Assembly: GCA_037179385.1 (NCBI GenBank)
Contig: CM074185.1
Coordinates: forward strand, 48,921,000-48,984,999
Direction: 5' to 3'
Source of the DNA: Holothuria scabra
Lineage: Eukaryota; Echinodermata; Holothuroidea; Aspidochirotida; Holothuriidae
DNA: 64,000 bases
This document shows, in pieces, positions 58,101-62,452 of the stretch (the stretch's first letter is position 1; the number at the start of each line of letters is the position of its first letter). The notes below the pieces were generated by a model that had not been told where the DNA came from, did not search any database, and worked only from the letters and a program-made list of their open reading frames with translations. Made by a program: the position numbers and the translations under genes.

Positions 58101-60037
58101 TTCACATGGATATTGTTTTCTCACAAAAGGAAGTAGGCTAGACCACATTACTGTAGTCTGCTTTTGCAATGAATTTTGGGAAAAAATTTTTTCCAATGTT
58201 TAAGTTATAAATTTTTCAGTTACTTAGCATGTCCTTGTGCCATGTAGAAGCATTTCTGTTGGCTTTAAGGTAATATGTTTCAGTGAATAGCTCAAAATAT
58301 TGAAAATGTGGGTTACTTCTTTTTGTCAGAAAGGGGCATACCGTCGGCTACAGTCTAGCCTAATGCAACCAACATTTGGGTGCTTGTTTAATGTTAGGCC
58401 TACATTATGTGCTAACGTTAGGCTAGTAAACAGGGTTGCCAGATTGGCCGATTACCGGCCAAATCGCAAAAATTTGGCATATTTTGAACCTCTTTGGCCA
58501 GTACCTTTTTGCAGTTACCGGCCAAACGGAATTTGGCCCATTTTAAGCGAATGTTGGCCTATTTTCATCATGGGTATGCAACTTGTAATATTGTATTCAT
58601 CATCCCCTCAATTGTTAGTTGTTTAGATATTGCAGTACAATGACACAACACAATTTTCCGGTCTGAGCAGTCCCCTACTTTAAGCATACGCAGGAAATAG
58701 TACGGTAACACCTGTGAGAACTCTAGACCAATCAGATGCGAGCATATGCTTCTCAAGCTTAAGGCTTTTCGAAACGGAGAGCTAGAGAGAGTGTTCAGGG
58801 GATAAAGGCTACACAGCATAATTCATTGTCCCACTCTGTGAAAGCGTAGTGTACAGTATTGGTAATAAATTTGTTTTTTGGTCTCTATCTGTGGAGTAGG
58901 CTACATAGAAAGCATGTTTACCAAGTAGTATACAAACATGCCTAAGTGGAGCAACAAGTACGAGAAGGGGAGAAAATGCAAGGTCAAGTGGGAGAAAAAC
59001 TTTCCATGGTTAGGCCCATCAAGCGAAGGGATAGACAAAGCCTTTTGCAAACTTTGTCAGCGTTCTCTGTTAGCAAAGAGAGATTGCTCAGCATGAAAAT
59101 TTGTCTTTACACAAAGGCCGAATTGGATCAACATCAAAATCAAATTCTTTGAAACCGTTCTTCACAGTGCTAAAAAGGTGAGCTCTTCAGTCGAAGAGGC
59201 CGAATTAGTCCTAGCAGCACACATTTCTTGTCACGGGTCTATAAAAATTATTGACTATCTTGGAGAAATACTAGGAAAATATGGAGAAAAGGGTGATTTG
59301 GGAGGGGTGAAATTGCACAGAATCAAGTGCACAAAACTTATAACAGAAGTGATCGCTCCAGCATACAAGGAGGAGTTGCTGGCTGATGTTAGCGACAAGT
59401 TCTTTTCCCTCATCATTGATGAAACAACAGATGTCACCACAGAAAAGGAGCTAGCAATTATCATCAGATACTTCAGCGAAAGGAACAAGGCAGTAACTGA
59501 CCCAACGTTTGCGTAAGTCTCAATTACTGAGGCCACTGGTGAGTCCATTTTTAAGATCAAGGAGGAAGTCACCAAATGCATCTCGACCTTTCAAACTGCA
59601 TTGGCCTGGGGTGTGATGGAGCAAGTGTGATGGTCAGCCAATATAATTCTGTTTGGTCAAGCTTGCAGAACTTTTTTTTTCAGGGATGATACTGCCAGTT
59701 ATTCAAATTAACAAAGTGCGAGGCTGAGGTGTTGCGTCACATATGTTTGTACAGCTGTATGTGTGTGAGTGTGTTTGTTAATTTTATTTGGCATATTTTT
59801 CACCATTTTGGCCGATTTCTGGCACATATTTGGCCGGTAAATGTGCTAGTAAATCAATACTTAAGAACTTGTGTACTGAATGAATGGTAACAACACATGT
59901 TGTAACGTTACGTTTAAAATTTTACTAAATCCCAGAGTACTCTAAAGTACAAGCTTACCAAAACCCCTTATTAGCTCGCTAAATACTCCTGGATCACTTT
60001 CAATCAGGCACCAATCGCCTGCTGAGCCACCAGCCAT
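22024..60037 (-). CDS. UCHL5: UCHL5/UCH37 deubiquitinase, complete 11-exon gene (join of the exons listed below)
   Basis: Ubiquitin C-terminal hydrolase of peptidase family C12. In animals it trims ubiquitin chains at the 26S proteasome (through RPN13/ADRM1) and also joins the INO80 complex (through NFRKB). I joined eleven minus-strand exons by hand: 1083 nt, 360 residues plus stop, with every phase consistent. The UCH catalytic domain is about residues 8-235. Catalytic residues are Q84 (oxyanion), C90 in NNACATQ, H165 in DVFHFVGY and D180 in LYELDG. Exons 8-9 hold the helical linker ([14 protein letters not shown], then a Glu-rich segment with MDTDQ). Exon 10 carries the UCH37-like/DEUBAD motif [18 protein letters not shown], the part that binds RPN13 and NFRKB. 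Exon 11 encodes a Lys/Glu-rich tail. Human UCHL5 is 329 residues; the extra length here is mostly this tail. I see no stop, frameshift or lost catalytic residue. Paralogues UCHL1, UCHL3 and BAP1 are excluded by the C-terminal domain. UTRs were not determined. Confidence 0.97.
22374..22420. repeat. tandem duplication of a T-run plus GAGGACGCCTA (UCHL5 intron 10)
   Basis: Two copies of a poly-T run followed by GAGGACGCCTA, in tandem. Confidence 0.75.
23519..25434. repeat. 33 bp minisatellite, about 58 units, with higher-order structure (UCHL5 intron 10)
   Basis: A tandem array of a 33 bp unit containing GACGTCATCTTGTATCATA and then TGAAACTGATGTCA. Point variants recur in blocks (TATC/CATC, AAACTG/AAAATG, GACGTC/GATGTC). 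A variant with AAAGTGATGTAGG recurs near 23810, 24041, 24305 and 24833, i.e. at 7-, 8- and 16-unit spacing, which shows amplification of multi-unit blocks. The unit is a multiple of three with no stop in one frame, so it gives chance ORFs encoding an 11-residue repeat ([11 protein letters not shown]). Each block is closed by the TAG of the variant unit. I read this as non-coding. Confidence 0.97.
26336..26434 (-). CDS. UCHL5: UCHL5 coding exon 10 (RPN13/NFRKB-binding domain)
   Basis: 99 nt, 33 codons: [19 protein letters not shown], then [14 protein letters not shown]. This is the hallmark UCH37-like/DEUBAD helix. Phase 0 on both sides; the acceptor is ATTACAG|ATT and the donor AAG|GTAAAT. 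Confidence 0.96.
27376..27566 (+). mobile_element. SINE copy, diverged (UCHL5 intron 9)
   Basis: Same family as 31103-31347. Box B-like GGTGTTCAACTC follows CAACTTGCAGCCAG; then GAAAACAGC, AAAGGCCATGACCAGC, and the tail AAAACTTCATCTAACTAAC. Confidence 0.75.
27722..28444. mobile_element. element with long (~170 bp) inverted repeats (UCHL5 intron 9)
   Basis: The left arm (GGGATTCCGCCAGAAAAAC, CTCCAAGTCC, GGGGACAAAAGCTTGCTTCA) pairs with the inverse of the right arm near 28290-28444 (TGAAGCAAGCTTTTGTTCCC, GGGCTTGGAG, TCTGGTGGAATCCC) at roughly 75% identity. The centre has G- and C-homopolymers (28015-28022, 28213-28225). No ORF or clear target duplication. Confidence 0.7.
29868..30003 (-). mobile_element. 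SINE copy, 3' part (UCHL5 intron 9)
   Basis: Reverse-oriented copy. Plus strand reads GAGTTTTATGGCCCAGTTTC, then CAATTGGTTCAAGTCGAGCC and CACTGGCTTATTTTCCCTAC. The tRNA head is missing. Confidence 0.75.
30294..30410 (-). CDS. UCHL5: UCHL5 coding exon 9
   Basis: 117 nt, 39 codons. It starts [11 protein letters not shown], like EEEPMDTDQ in vertebrates, and continues through [19 protein letters not shown]. Phase 0 on both sides; the acceptor is CTTGCAG|GAG and the donor AAA|GTAAGC. Confidence 0.94.
31103..31347 (+). mobile_element. tRNA-derived SINE with perfect 12 bp target duplication (UCHL5 intron 8)
   Basis: Flanked by CCCATCTTGATC at 31091-31102 and 31348-31359. The head keeps a box A-like TGGTCTCACGG and a box B GGTTTGATTCC. 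At 31134-31150 there is a perfect 5 bp anticodon stem (TCCGC/GCGGA) around CTCCCAC, which suggests a tRNA-Gly(CCC)-like origin. The body ends GGGCCTTAAAACTTCATCAA with a CTAAC-type tail. It is the best-preserved copy of the family here. Confidence 0.9.
32312..34901. mobile_element. non-autonomous hAT-type DNA transposon, 2590 bp, inserted in a SINE (UCHL5 intron 8)
   Basis: Terminal inverted repeats start TAGGGATGCACCGGA on both ends. They are flanked by an exact 8 bp target duplication CTCCAGAC (32304-32311 and 34902-34909), the size typical of hAT. Subterminal regions are packed with CCGG-type motifs (ATCCGGTTCCGGCCGGAT) in both orientations, the expected transposase-binding clusters. I find no transposase ORF inside. 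A second element occupies 33045-34171. Confidence 0.93.
33045..34171. mobile_element. second hAT-like element nested inside the first, 1127 bp
   Basis: Ends TAGTGTTCGACCGAT and (inverted) TAGTGGTCTACCGAT match at 13 of 15 positions. The flanks AATATGAT (33037-33044) and AATATGTT (34172-34179) are an 8 bp target duplication with one mismatch. Subterminal TAATCGG/CCGATTA repeats lie at both ends. It has no coding capacity. Confidence 0.88.
35046..35335 (-). repeat. dispersed ~280 bp repeat, copy A (UCHL5 intron 8)
   Basis: The reverse complement of the copy at 46030-46312. Shared words include GGGGGCAAATGCCTTTAACT, CTCAAGATACCTGAACAGGA and TTGAGCAAATAGTCTTTGAA. Identity is roughly 75-80% by eye. 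Family unknown. Confidence 0.7.
36023..36137 (-). CDS. UCHL5: UCHL5 coding exon 8
   Basis: 115 nt encoding [20 protein letters not shown], then [18 protein letters not shown]. The second part is a predicted helix or coiled coil leading to the C-terminal domain. The acceptor is TGTGCAG|G and the donor CAG|GTACAG, phase 0. Confidence 0.94.
36473..36544. repeat. short tandem duplication, 2 x ~36 bp (UCHL5 intron 7)
   Basis: AGGACTCTCCTCTCGACAAC is followed by CAATCAAAACTGACAT; the pair then repeats with AGGACTCTTCTCTGGGCAAC and the same ending. Confidence 0.8.
37158..37221 (-). CDS. UCHL5: UCHL5 coding exon 7
   Basis: 64 nt encoding [20 protein letters not shown], equivalent to the DDWISAVRPVIEKRIQKYS stretch of vertebrates. 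The acceptor is ATTACAG|GT and the donor AA|GTGAGA, phase 2. It ends the catalytic domain. Confidence 0.93.
37382..37636 (+). mobile_element. piggyBac-like MITE, copy 1 (255 bp)
   Basis: Flanked by TTAA (37378-37381 and 37637-37640). Left TIR is CCCTTTACCGTTGT and right end ACAACGGTAAAGG. TTAA duplication with CCC termini is the piggyBac signature. It carries an internal palindrome GGGTCCTTTTGGACCC next to the left TIR. It lies in UCHL5 intron 6. Confidence 0.88.
37730..37978 (+). mobile_element. piggyBac-like MITE, copy 2, right end cut
   Basis: Same orientation as copy 1, with TTAA at 37726-37729. It runs to ACAACGGTAAA at about 37978 and then changes abruptly into the TTCGTA-rich PIF/Harbinger sequence, without the terminal GGGTTAA. 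Confidence 0.85.
37979..39175 (+). mobile_element. PIF/Harbinger-like transposon fragment with iterated TTCGTAAG motifs
   Basis: About 1.2 kb, unusually CpG-rich for its surroundings. It is filled with short CTTACGAA/TTCGTAAG and CGTACGAA words in both orientations on each side of a central ORF, like subterminal transposase-binding arrays. The ORF (next entry) resembles a Harbinger transposase N-terminus. The right edge may be ...GACCGTGGCT before TAA. The left edge abuts a truncated MITE. Matching TIRs were not found, so one end is probably lost. Confidence 0.6.
38370..38534 (+). pseudogene. N-terminal fragment of a PIF/Harbinger-type transposase
   Basis: From ATG at 38370 the frame reads [12 protein letters not shown], an acidic stretch EEEEEED, then [20 protein letters not shown] and LLL stop. 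An Arg-rich run leading to W-V-R-P-W is typical of the N-terminus of animal Harbinger transposases. An upstream in-frame ATG at 38274 gives a longer ORF. The DDE catalytic region is absent: a C/T-rich tract follows the stop. An exon of a spliced transposase is possible, but no further exon is seen. Confidence 0.55.
40816..40943 (-). CDS. UCHL5: UCHL5 coding exon 6 (catalytic His and Asp)
   Basis: 128 nt encoding [17 protein letters not shown], then [19 protein letters not shown], then EGPVDL. H165 and D180 complete the catalytic triad. The acceptor is TTTCAG|G and the donor TTAG|GTAAGT, phase 1. This is the most diagnostic exon of the gene. Confidence 0.97.
45257..45816 (+). repeat. ~560 bp TTAA-flanked dispersed repeat, copy 2 (560 bp)
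   Basis: Starts AGGGGAGGTTTAAGC and ends TGACCTTTAACCCTTCT between TTAA at 45253-45256 and 45817-45820. It has no coding potential. TTAA flanks and AGGGG-type ends suggest a piggyBac-like non-autonomous element. It lies in UCHL5 intron 5. Confidence 0.8.
45826..46027 (+). mobile_element. SINE copy (UCHL5 intron 5)
   Basis: The head CATCCAACTTGCAGCTGGAA is followed by box B-like GGAGTTTGACTCC. The body has GCTCAGCACAAGCAATGAAG and GGGAAAACAAGCAAGTGA. It is cut off before the usual tail. It sits directly beside the TTAA end of the 45257-45816 repeat. Confidence 0.75.
46030..46312 (+). repeat. dispersed ~280 bp repeat, copy B (UCHL5 intron 5)
   Basis: Inverse partner of 35046-35335: CCTGTTCAGGTATCTTGAGG, AAGGCATTTGCTCCCTTC, AGACTATTTGCTCATTAGAG. 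It directly follows the truncated SINE at 45826-46027. Confidence 0.7.
46779..46840 (-). CDS. UCHL5: UCHL5 coding exon 5
   Basis: 62 nt encoding [20 protein letters not shown] plus two bases of an Arg codon. It is near-identical to the vertebrate crossover-loop segment ([16 protein letters not shown]). The acceptor is TTTGCAG|ATG and the donor AG|GTAAGG, phase 2. Confidence 0.95.
47435..47592 (+). mobile_element. SINE copy, 3' part (UCHL5 intron 4)
   Basis: Contains AAAACCAAGCCAGTGAGCCA, AAAAGGCCATGGCC, TTGGAAACAGGGCCATAAAA, then CTCTAACT. There is no tRNA head. Confidence 0.72.
47823..48404 (+). repeat. ~560 bp TTAA-flanked dispersed repeat, copy 3 (582 bp)
   Basis: Collinear with the 45257 copy (GTTTAAGCAA, then TGAAGTCACCGGAGTTGTG, then TGTTGTGTTGACCTTGAAGT). 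TTAA at 47819-47822 on the left; the right flank is mutated to TTGA (48405-48408). It lies in UCHL5 intron 4. Confidence 0.78.
49898..50032 (-). mobile_element. SINE copy, 3' part (UCHL5 intron 4)
   Basis: Reverse copy. Plus strand has AGAGTTTTATGGGACAGTTT, CAATTGGTTCAAGTTGAGC, GTGACTCACTGGCTTGC and TTATGCTGAGCACCAAGCAC. Confidence 0.74.
50976..51101 (-). CDS. UCHL5: UCHL5 coding exon 4 (catalytic Cys)
   Basis: 126 nt, 42 codons, phase 0 at both ends. It opens [19 protein letters not shown]90 is the catalytic nucleophile. It continues through [20 protein letters not shown]. The acceptor is ATGCAAG|GTG and the donor CAT|GTAAGT. Confidence 0.95.
52884..53042. repeat. long near-perfect palindrome, ~159 bp (UCHL5 intron 3)
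   Basis: Arms of about 58 bp. The left begins CCATAGACC and includes CCAAATAGCAATTACAA, GGATTGTGGGATAGAGTTTT. The right is its inverse, ending GGTCTATGG. The spacer of about 45 bp has its own short dyad (TGTCATTG/CAATGATGACA). Probably a foldback MITE. Confidence 0.85.
53341..53701. mobile_element. TTAA-flanked MITE, 361 bp (UCHL5 intron 3)
   Basis: Ends AGGGGCTCATTGAGTTG and CAACTCAATGAGCCGCT are inverted copies with one mismatch. Flanking TTAA lies at 53337-53340 and 53702-53705. It is piggyBac-like by target site and has no ORF. Confidence 0.85.
54007..54112 (-). CDS. UCHL5: UCHL5 coding exon 3 (oxyanion Gln)
   Basis: 106 nt encoding [14 protein letters not shown] followed by [11 protein letters not shown]. 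The final Gln is residue 84, the oxyanion-hole glutamine of family C12. The acceptor is TTTCAG|A and the donor CAG|GTATAG, phase 0. Confidence 0.95.
54531..54785 (-). mobile_element. piggyBac-like MITE, copy 3 (255 bp)
   Basis: Reverse orientation, flanked by TTAA at 54527-54530 and 54786-54789. Ends are CTCTTTACCATTGT and ACAACAGTAAAGGG. It has the same length as copy 1 and lies in UCHL5 intron 2. Confidence 0.87.
55770..55836 (-). CDS. UCHL5: UCHL5 coding exon 2
   Basis: 67 nt encoding [21 protein letters not shown], aligned to the family motif GxQVEEIWSLE. The acceptor is TTGACAG|GT and the donor CA|GTGAGT. It enters in phase 1 and leaves in phase 2, and both joins keep the frame. Confidence 0.94.
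56116..56363 (-). mobile_element. piggyBac-like MITE, copy 4 (248 bp)
   Basis: Reverse orientation, flanked by TTAA at 56112-56115 and 56364-56367. Ends are CCCTTTACCGTTGT and ACAACGGTAAAGTG. It lies in UCHL5 intron 1. Confidence 0.88.
57553..58338. mobile_element. MITE with ~36 bp TIRs and an internal hairpin array (UCHL5 intron 1)
   Basis: The left end TGCCCCTTTCTGACAAAAAG is repeated inverted at the right end (CTTTTTGTCAGAAAGGGGCA), and the match runs on for about 36 bp. Inside, three tandem ~75 bp units starting near 57731, 57801 and 57878 each form a hairpin: GACAAAAAGAAG pairs with CTTCTTTCTGTC. No clear target duplication was found. Confidence 0.8.
58012..58036. repeat. (AAAAC)n microsatellite
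   Basis: Four to five AAAAC units within the 57553-58338 MITE. Confidence 0.75.
58431..59845 (+). mobile_element. hAT-family transposon remnant in UCHL5 intron 1
   Basis: Both edges carry GCTAGTAAA (58422-58430 and 59845-59853), a likely target duplication; the last base of the element is ambiguous because the shared word is 9 bp. The left end starts CAGGGTTGCCAGATTGGCCG. Both ends are rich in GGCCAAAT/ATTTGGCC motifs in opposite orientation. The interior encodes a broken transposase. The right terminus lacks the last ~16 bp expected of the TIR, so it is probably truncated or rearranged. Confidence 0.75.
58938..59673 (+). pseudogene. broken hAT (DUF4371/zinc-finger type) transposase
   Basis: Three blocks, disrupted between them. 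Block 1, 58938-59096: 52 codons then TGA, with a BED/TTF-like zinc finger ([12 protein letters not shown], then [10 protein letters not shown]). Block 2, 59178-59519: contains [20 protein letters not shown], then [10 protein letters not shown], then [20 protein letters not shown]. The IDETTD motif marks the RNase H-like fold of DUF4371 hAT transposases. Block 3, 59597-59673, in another frame: [20 protein letters not shown]. The C-terminal dimerisation domain is missing. It is a non-functional fragment oriented opposite to UCHL5. Confidence 0.85.
59959..60037 (-). CDS. UCHL5: UCHL5 coding exon 1 (start codon)
   Basis: 79 nt, residues 1-26 plus one base. It begins [19 protein letters not shown], matching the conserved UCH N-terminus (GxWCLxESDPGVFxELI). 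The ATG at 60037 is chosen because [11 protein letters not shown] follows within eight residues, as in vertebrate UCHL5. The donor is G|GTAAGC, phase 1. Intron 1 is 4122 bp, and a hAT remnant begins about 110 bp into it. Confidence 0.95.
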
Positions 60038-60300
60038 TATAAAAAAGATGTACTGTAATGTATTTGGACGCCCTGGACAGTGACTGTGCAGTGTGCCAAA
60101 CCGTTCCAAACGTGCTCAAAGCTGCACTGAGCTAGCATGGCATATGCTTTATAGATGATGTATTACTATTAGTAGCAGTAGTGCTACATGTGACTTATGT
60201 GAGGCATGGAACGCGCAAAGAGCAAATATATCATCGCTCATAAGGTACCATATCCCAATTATTAGGCCTATGTAGGCAGTGGACCACGAATAATCATGTG
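60038..60300 (-). promoter_or_regulatory. presumed UCHL5 5' UTR and promoter region
   Basis: Immediately upstream of the UCHL5 ATG. CpG dinucleotides become common again here compared with the gene body. I see no clear TATA box or initiator. The assignment rests on position only. Confidence 0.35.
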
Positions 60301-60457
60301 TATGTCCCATTGACTTCATGACATAGTAAATTCTGTGCCCGGTAGCTCATGGTAGGAACATGCCGTCTCTCATCAGTTAGCTCTGAATATGGGATTTTTA
60401 GATCACTTTCAAATTTCTATGTCATGACCATTGAAATTTTTAGCTAGAGAGCCCTGA

Positions 60458-60673
60458 ATGATTGGTACGGTGTTTTCCGCCATAATTGCTTCCCAAAGAC
60501 GGAATTCATCAAAACCTAAGTATGAAAAGTTTCCCGAAAGAAGGGAGAAATATTTCTTCAGATGTGGGCAGTCCAATATAACCTTCAAGGGGTGTGTTCA
60601 GGGGAGGGGAGTAGAGATATACTTGATAAATTATAGACCAAGAGCGAAGTTTGCGCTCATAACTACTGAATAA
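60458..60673 (+). other. possible degraded THAP-like zinc-finger fragment
   Basis: An open frame of 71 codons reads SAIIASQRRNSSKPKYEKFP followed by ERREKYFFRCGQSN. The spacing of S-x-x-x-S-Q-R-R, K-Y-x-x-F-P and E-R-R-x-K-Y resembles the first half of a THAP domain, with two zinc-binding Cys apparently replaced. It lies 0.4 kb upstream of UCHL5 on the opposite strand. This could be a remnant of a P-element-like transposase or a chance frame. Resemblance judged by eye only. Confidence 0.2.
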
Positions 60674-62033
60674 ATTTTAGATGTAGATGAGCTTTGATGG
60701 CCCACTGTTTGTAGTCAGTTTTTGTGAGTTGGGCTGAACTTGGCTTTGAGGTGTTGTTTAAAGGAAACAAATGAACTTTAATATTTGGGCTGGTTGAAGT
60801 TGTTATCTTCAGAGTTATTGAACCTGAAATATGATTTTTGGCAATACTTTGGAAATACATGAAATTGAAGTACAAACCATCGGGCAGAAAATGAAAGACA
60901 CATGAATTACAACTTCTAATCATATTGTCATATTAACTTGTGAGACATGCAAAAAACAATCAGTAATACAAAGAAAGGTTCTGGTTTGCAAGGCGATGAA
61001 CAATGGACGGCTTTAAATACTTGCAAAATGTGGTTGGCAAGAAAATCATAAGAAAATACAATGGTATAATTTTCATAGTAACTAATATCATTGGAACCCT
61101 TACAAAAAAAAGTGAGGCAGTAGTACTCCAAATTTGCAGGCCGGTTTCACATGTTTTTCGAGTCCAGGCGTTATCACAGGTTTTTGCATGAAAACCTGTG
61201 TTTTCCCTCGACATTGACGTGGAGATTCGAACAAAAAGCAGGTTATCATAGCCTAATTGCAAAGTTTTTCTTCAGGTAGTACTTTAGGCTGTGGAAATTG
61301 CTATTGAGACTCAGTAATAACCTGTACACCACGATCCGGTTTGAGTGACGCGACGAAATGATTCAATGAATCACGCTTGGAGTGTGTTGTCACTGCGATA
61401 AAGAATAGAATGGTCGACTGAATAAGTGACCTTTTAGGAGGTCCAGTGTCTCCTTACTTAATCATAGGGAGTAAAGAGTGTATCTTGGCCAAAAAATCCT
61501 AACAATTTGTACCAAAGGTATCGTTGAGGTTCCCAAATGGAAGACAAAGCTTTAAAAATAATTTGAAACAAAATTTTTGGGGAAGTATTGATGTACGAAT
61601 CAAAATAAATGTTAGCCTCTATGCAAGAAACACTGCAATATTTTACTTTGCCCTCGATCTGTTGATATAAGGTACAACGACTAACTGACCCGAATGCATG
61701 TTGTGCATGCTATTACGTAACTGCGGTCGAAAAGCCGACCCGACGTGTGACCTTTTAGATGGTACATCGGTTTCTAATTTGGTTCACTCCTCCGATAATG
61801 AGTCTGTCCACGATTAGGAAACAATGTCCTGAAGACAGTGGCGTAGCCACCAATGGGCAGGGGGAAGTCCCCCCCCCCCGAGAATAATTTGGGGAAATTT
61901 GATGAAAATGGGGAAATTTCGTGAAATGGTATACCCTTTTCCCCCCAGTTAGCAACATGCTAGCGGTCCCGGCCACCAGCGGTCCACCAGCAGTGACTCT
62001 GGCGGACCCCTAGCGTAACCCAGGGTTAAATTC
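60674..62033. other. intergenic, no gene supported
   Basis: Contains a 10 bp hairpin CACAGGTTTT/AAAACCTGTG at 61175-61200 and a C-run near 61870 just after CAGTGGCGTAGCCACC, a word similar to the start of 13795. Nothing else is recognisable. Confidence 0.5.
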
Positions 62034-62452
62034 CATTTGAAACCATTCGCGAATGGTCTGAATGGTTCCGAATGGTATTTTTCACACTGTATTTTTGGAC
62101 AGTTCTGAATGGTCCTGAATGGTCCCGAATGGTTCCATTTGCAAATGGTCTGCGAATGGTCTGGTGCGCAAATGGTTTTTAACTGGTCCCAAATGGTGTT
62201 GAATGGTACCATTTGCGAATGGTCTTCAAATGGTCTGGTGTGCAAATGGTCTTTAAATGGAACAACTGGTCCCAAATGGTGTTGAATGGTAGCATTTGCA
62301 AATGGTCTTCAAATGGTCTGGCATGCAAATGGTTTTTGAATGTAATGACTAGAACCATTCACAAATGGTTTGTGAATGGTTCATCATGTTATGCATCTCA
62401 ACAGTTTCAAATAATTTAAACAGGAAACCACCCACAAATGGTCTGCAATGGT
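62034..62452. repeat. AATGGT-based palindromic tandem array upstream of UCHL5
   Basis: Over 20 AATGGT words, organised into about three ~75-82 bp higher units (each near GGTGTTGAATGGTA then CATTTGCAAATGGTC). It contains the perfect 16 bp palindrome ACCATTCGCGAATGGT near 62041. At 62352-62382 there is a hairpin with a perfect 14 bp stem (GAACCATTCACAAA) and a TGG loop. Confidence 0.88.

Noticed and set aside
59255..59581. 108-codon minus-strand open frame
   Set aside because: It is the antisense shadow of the hAT transposase block, whose sense frame has the recognisable IDETTD motif.
61949..62275. 108-codon minus-strand open frame and the matching plus-strand frame at 62213-62419
   Set aside because: Both are low-complexity translations of the AATGGT array.
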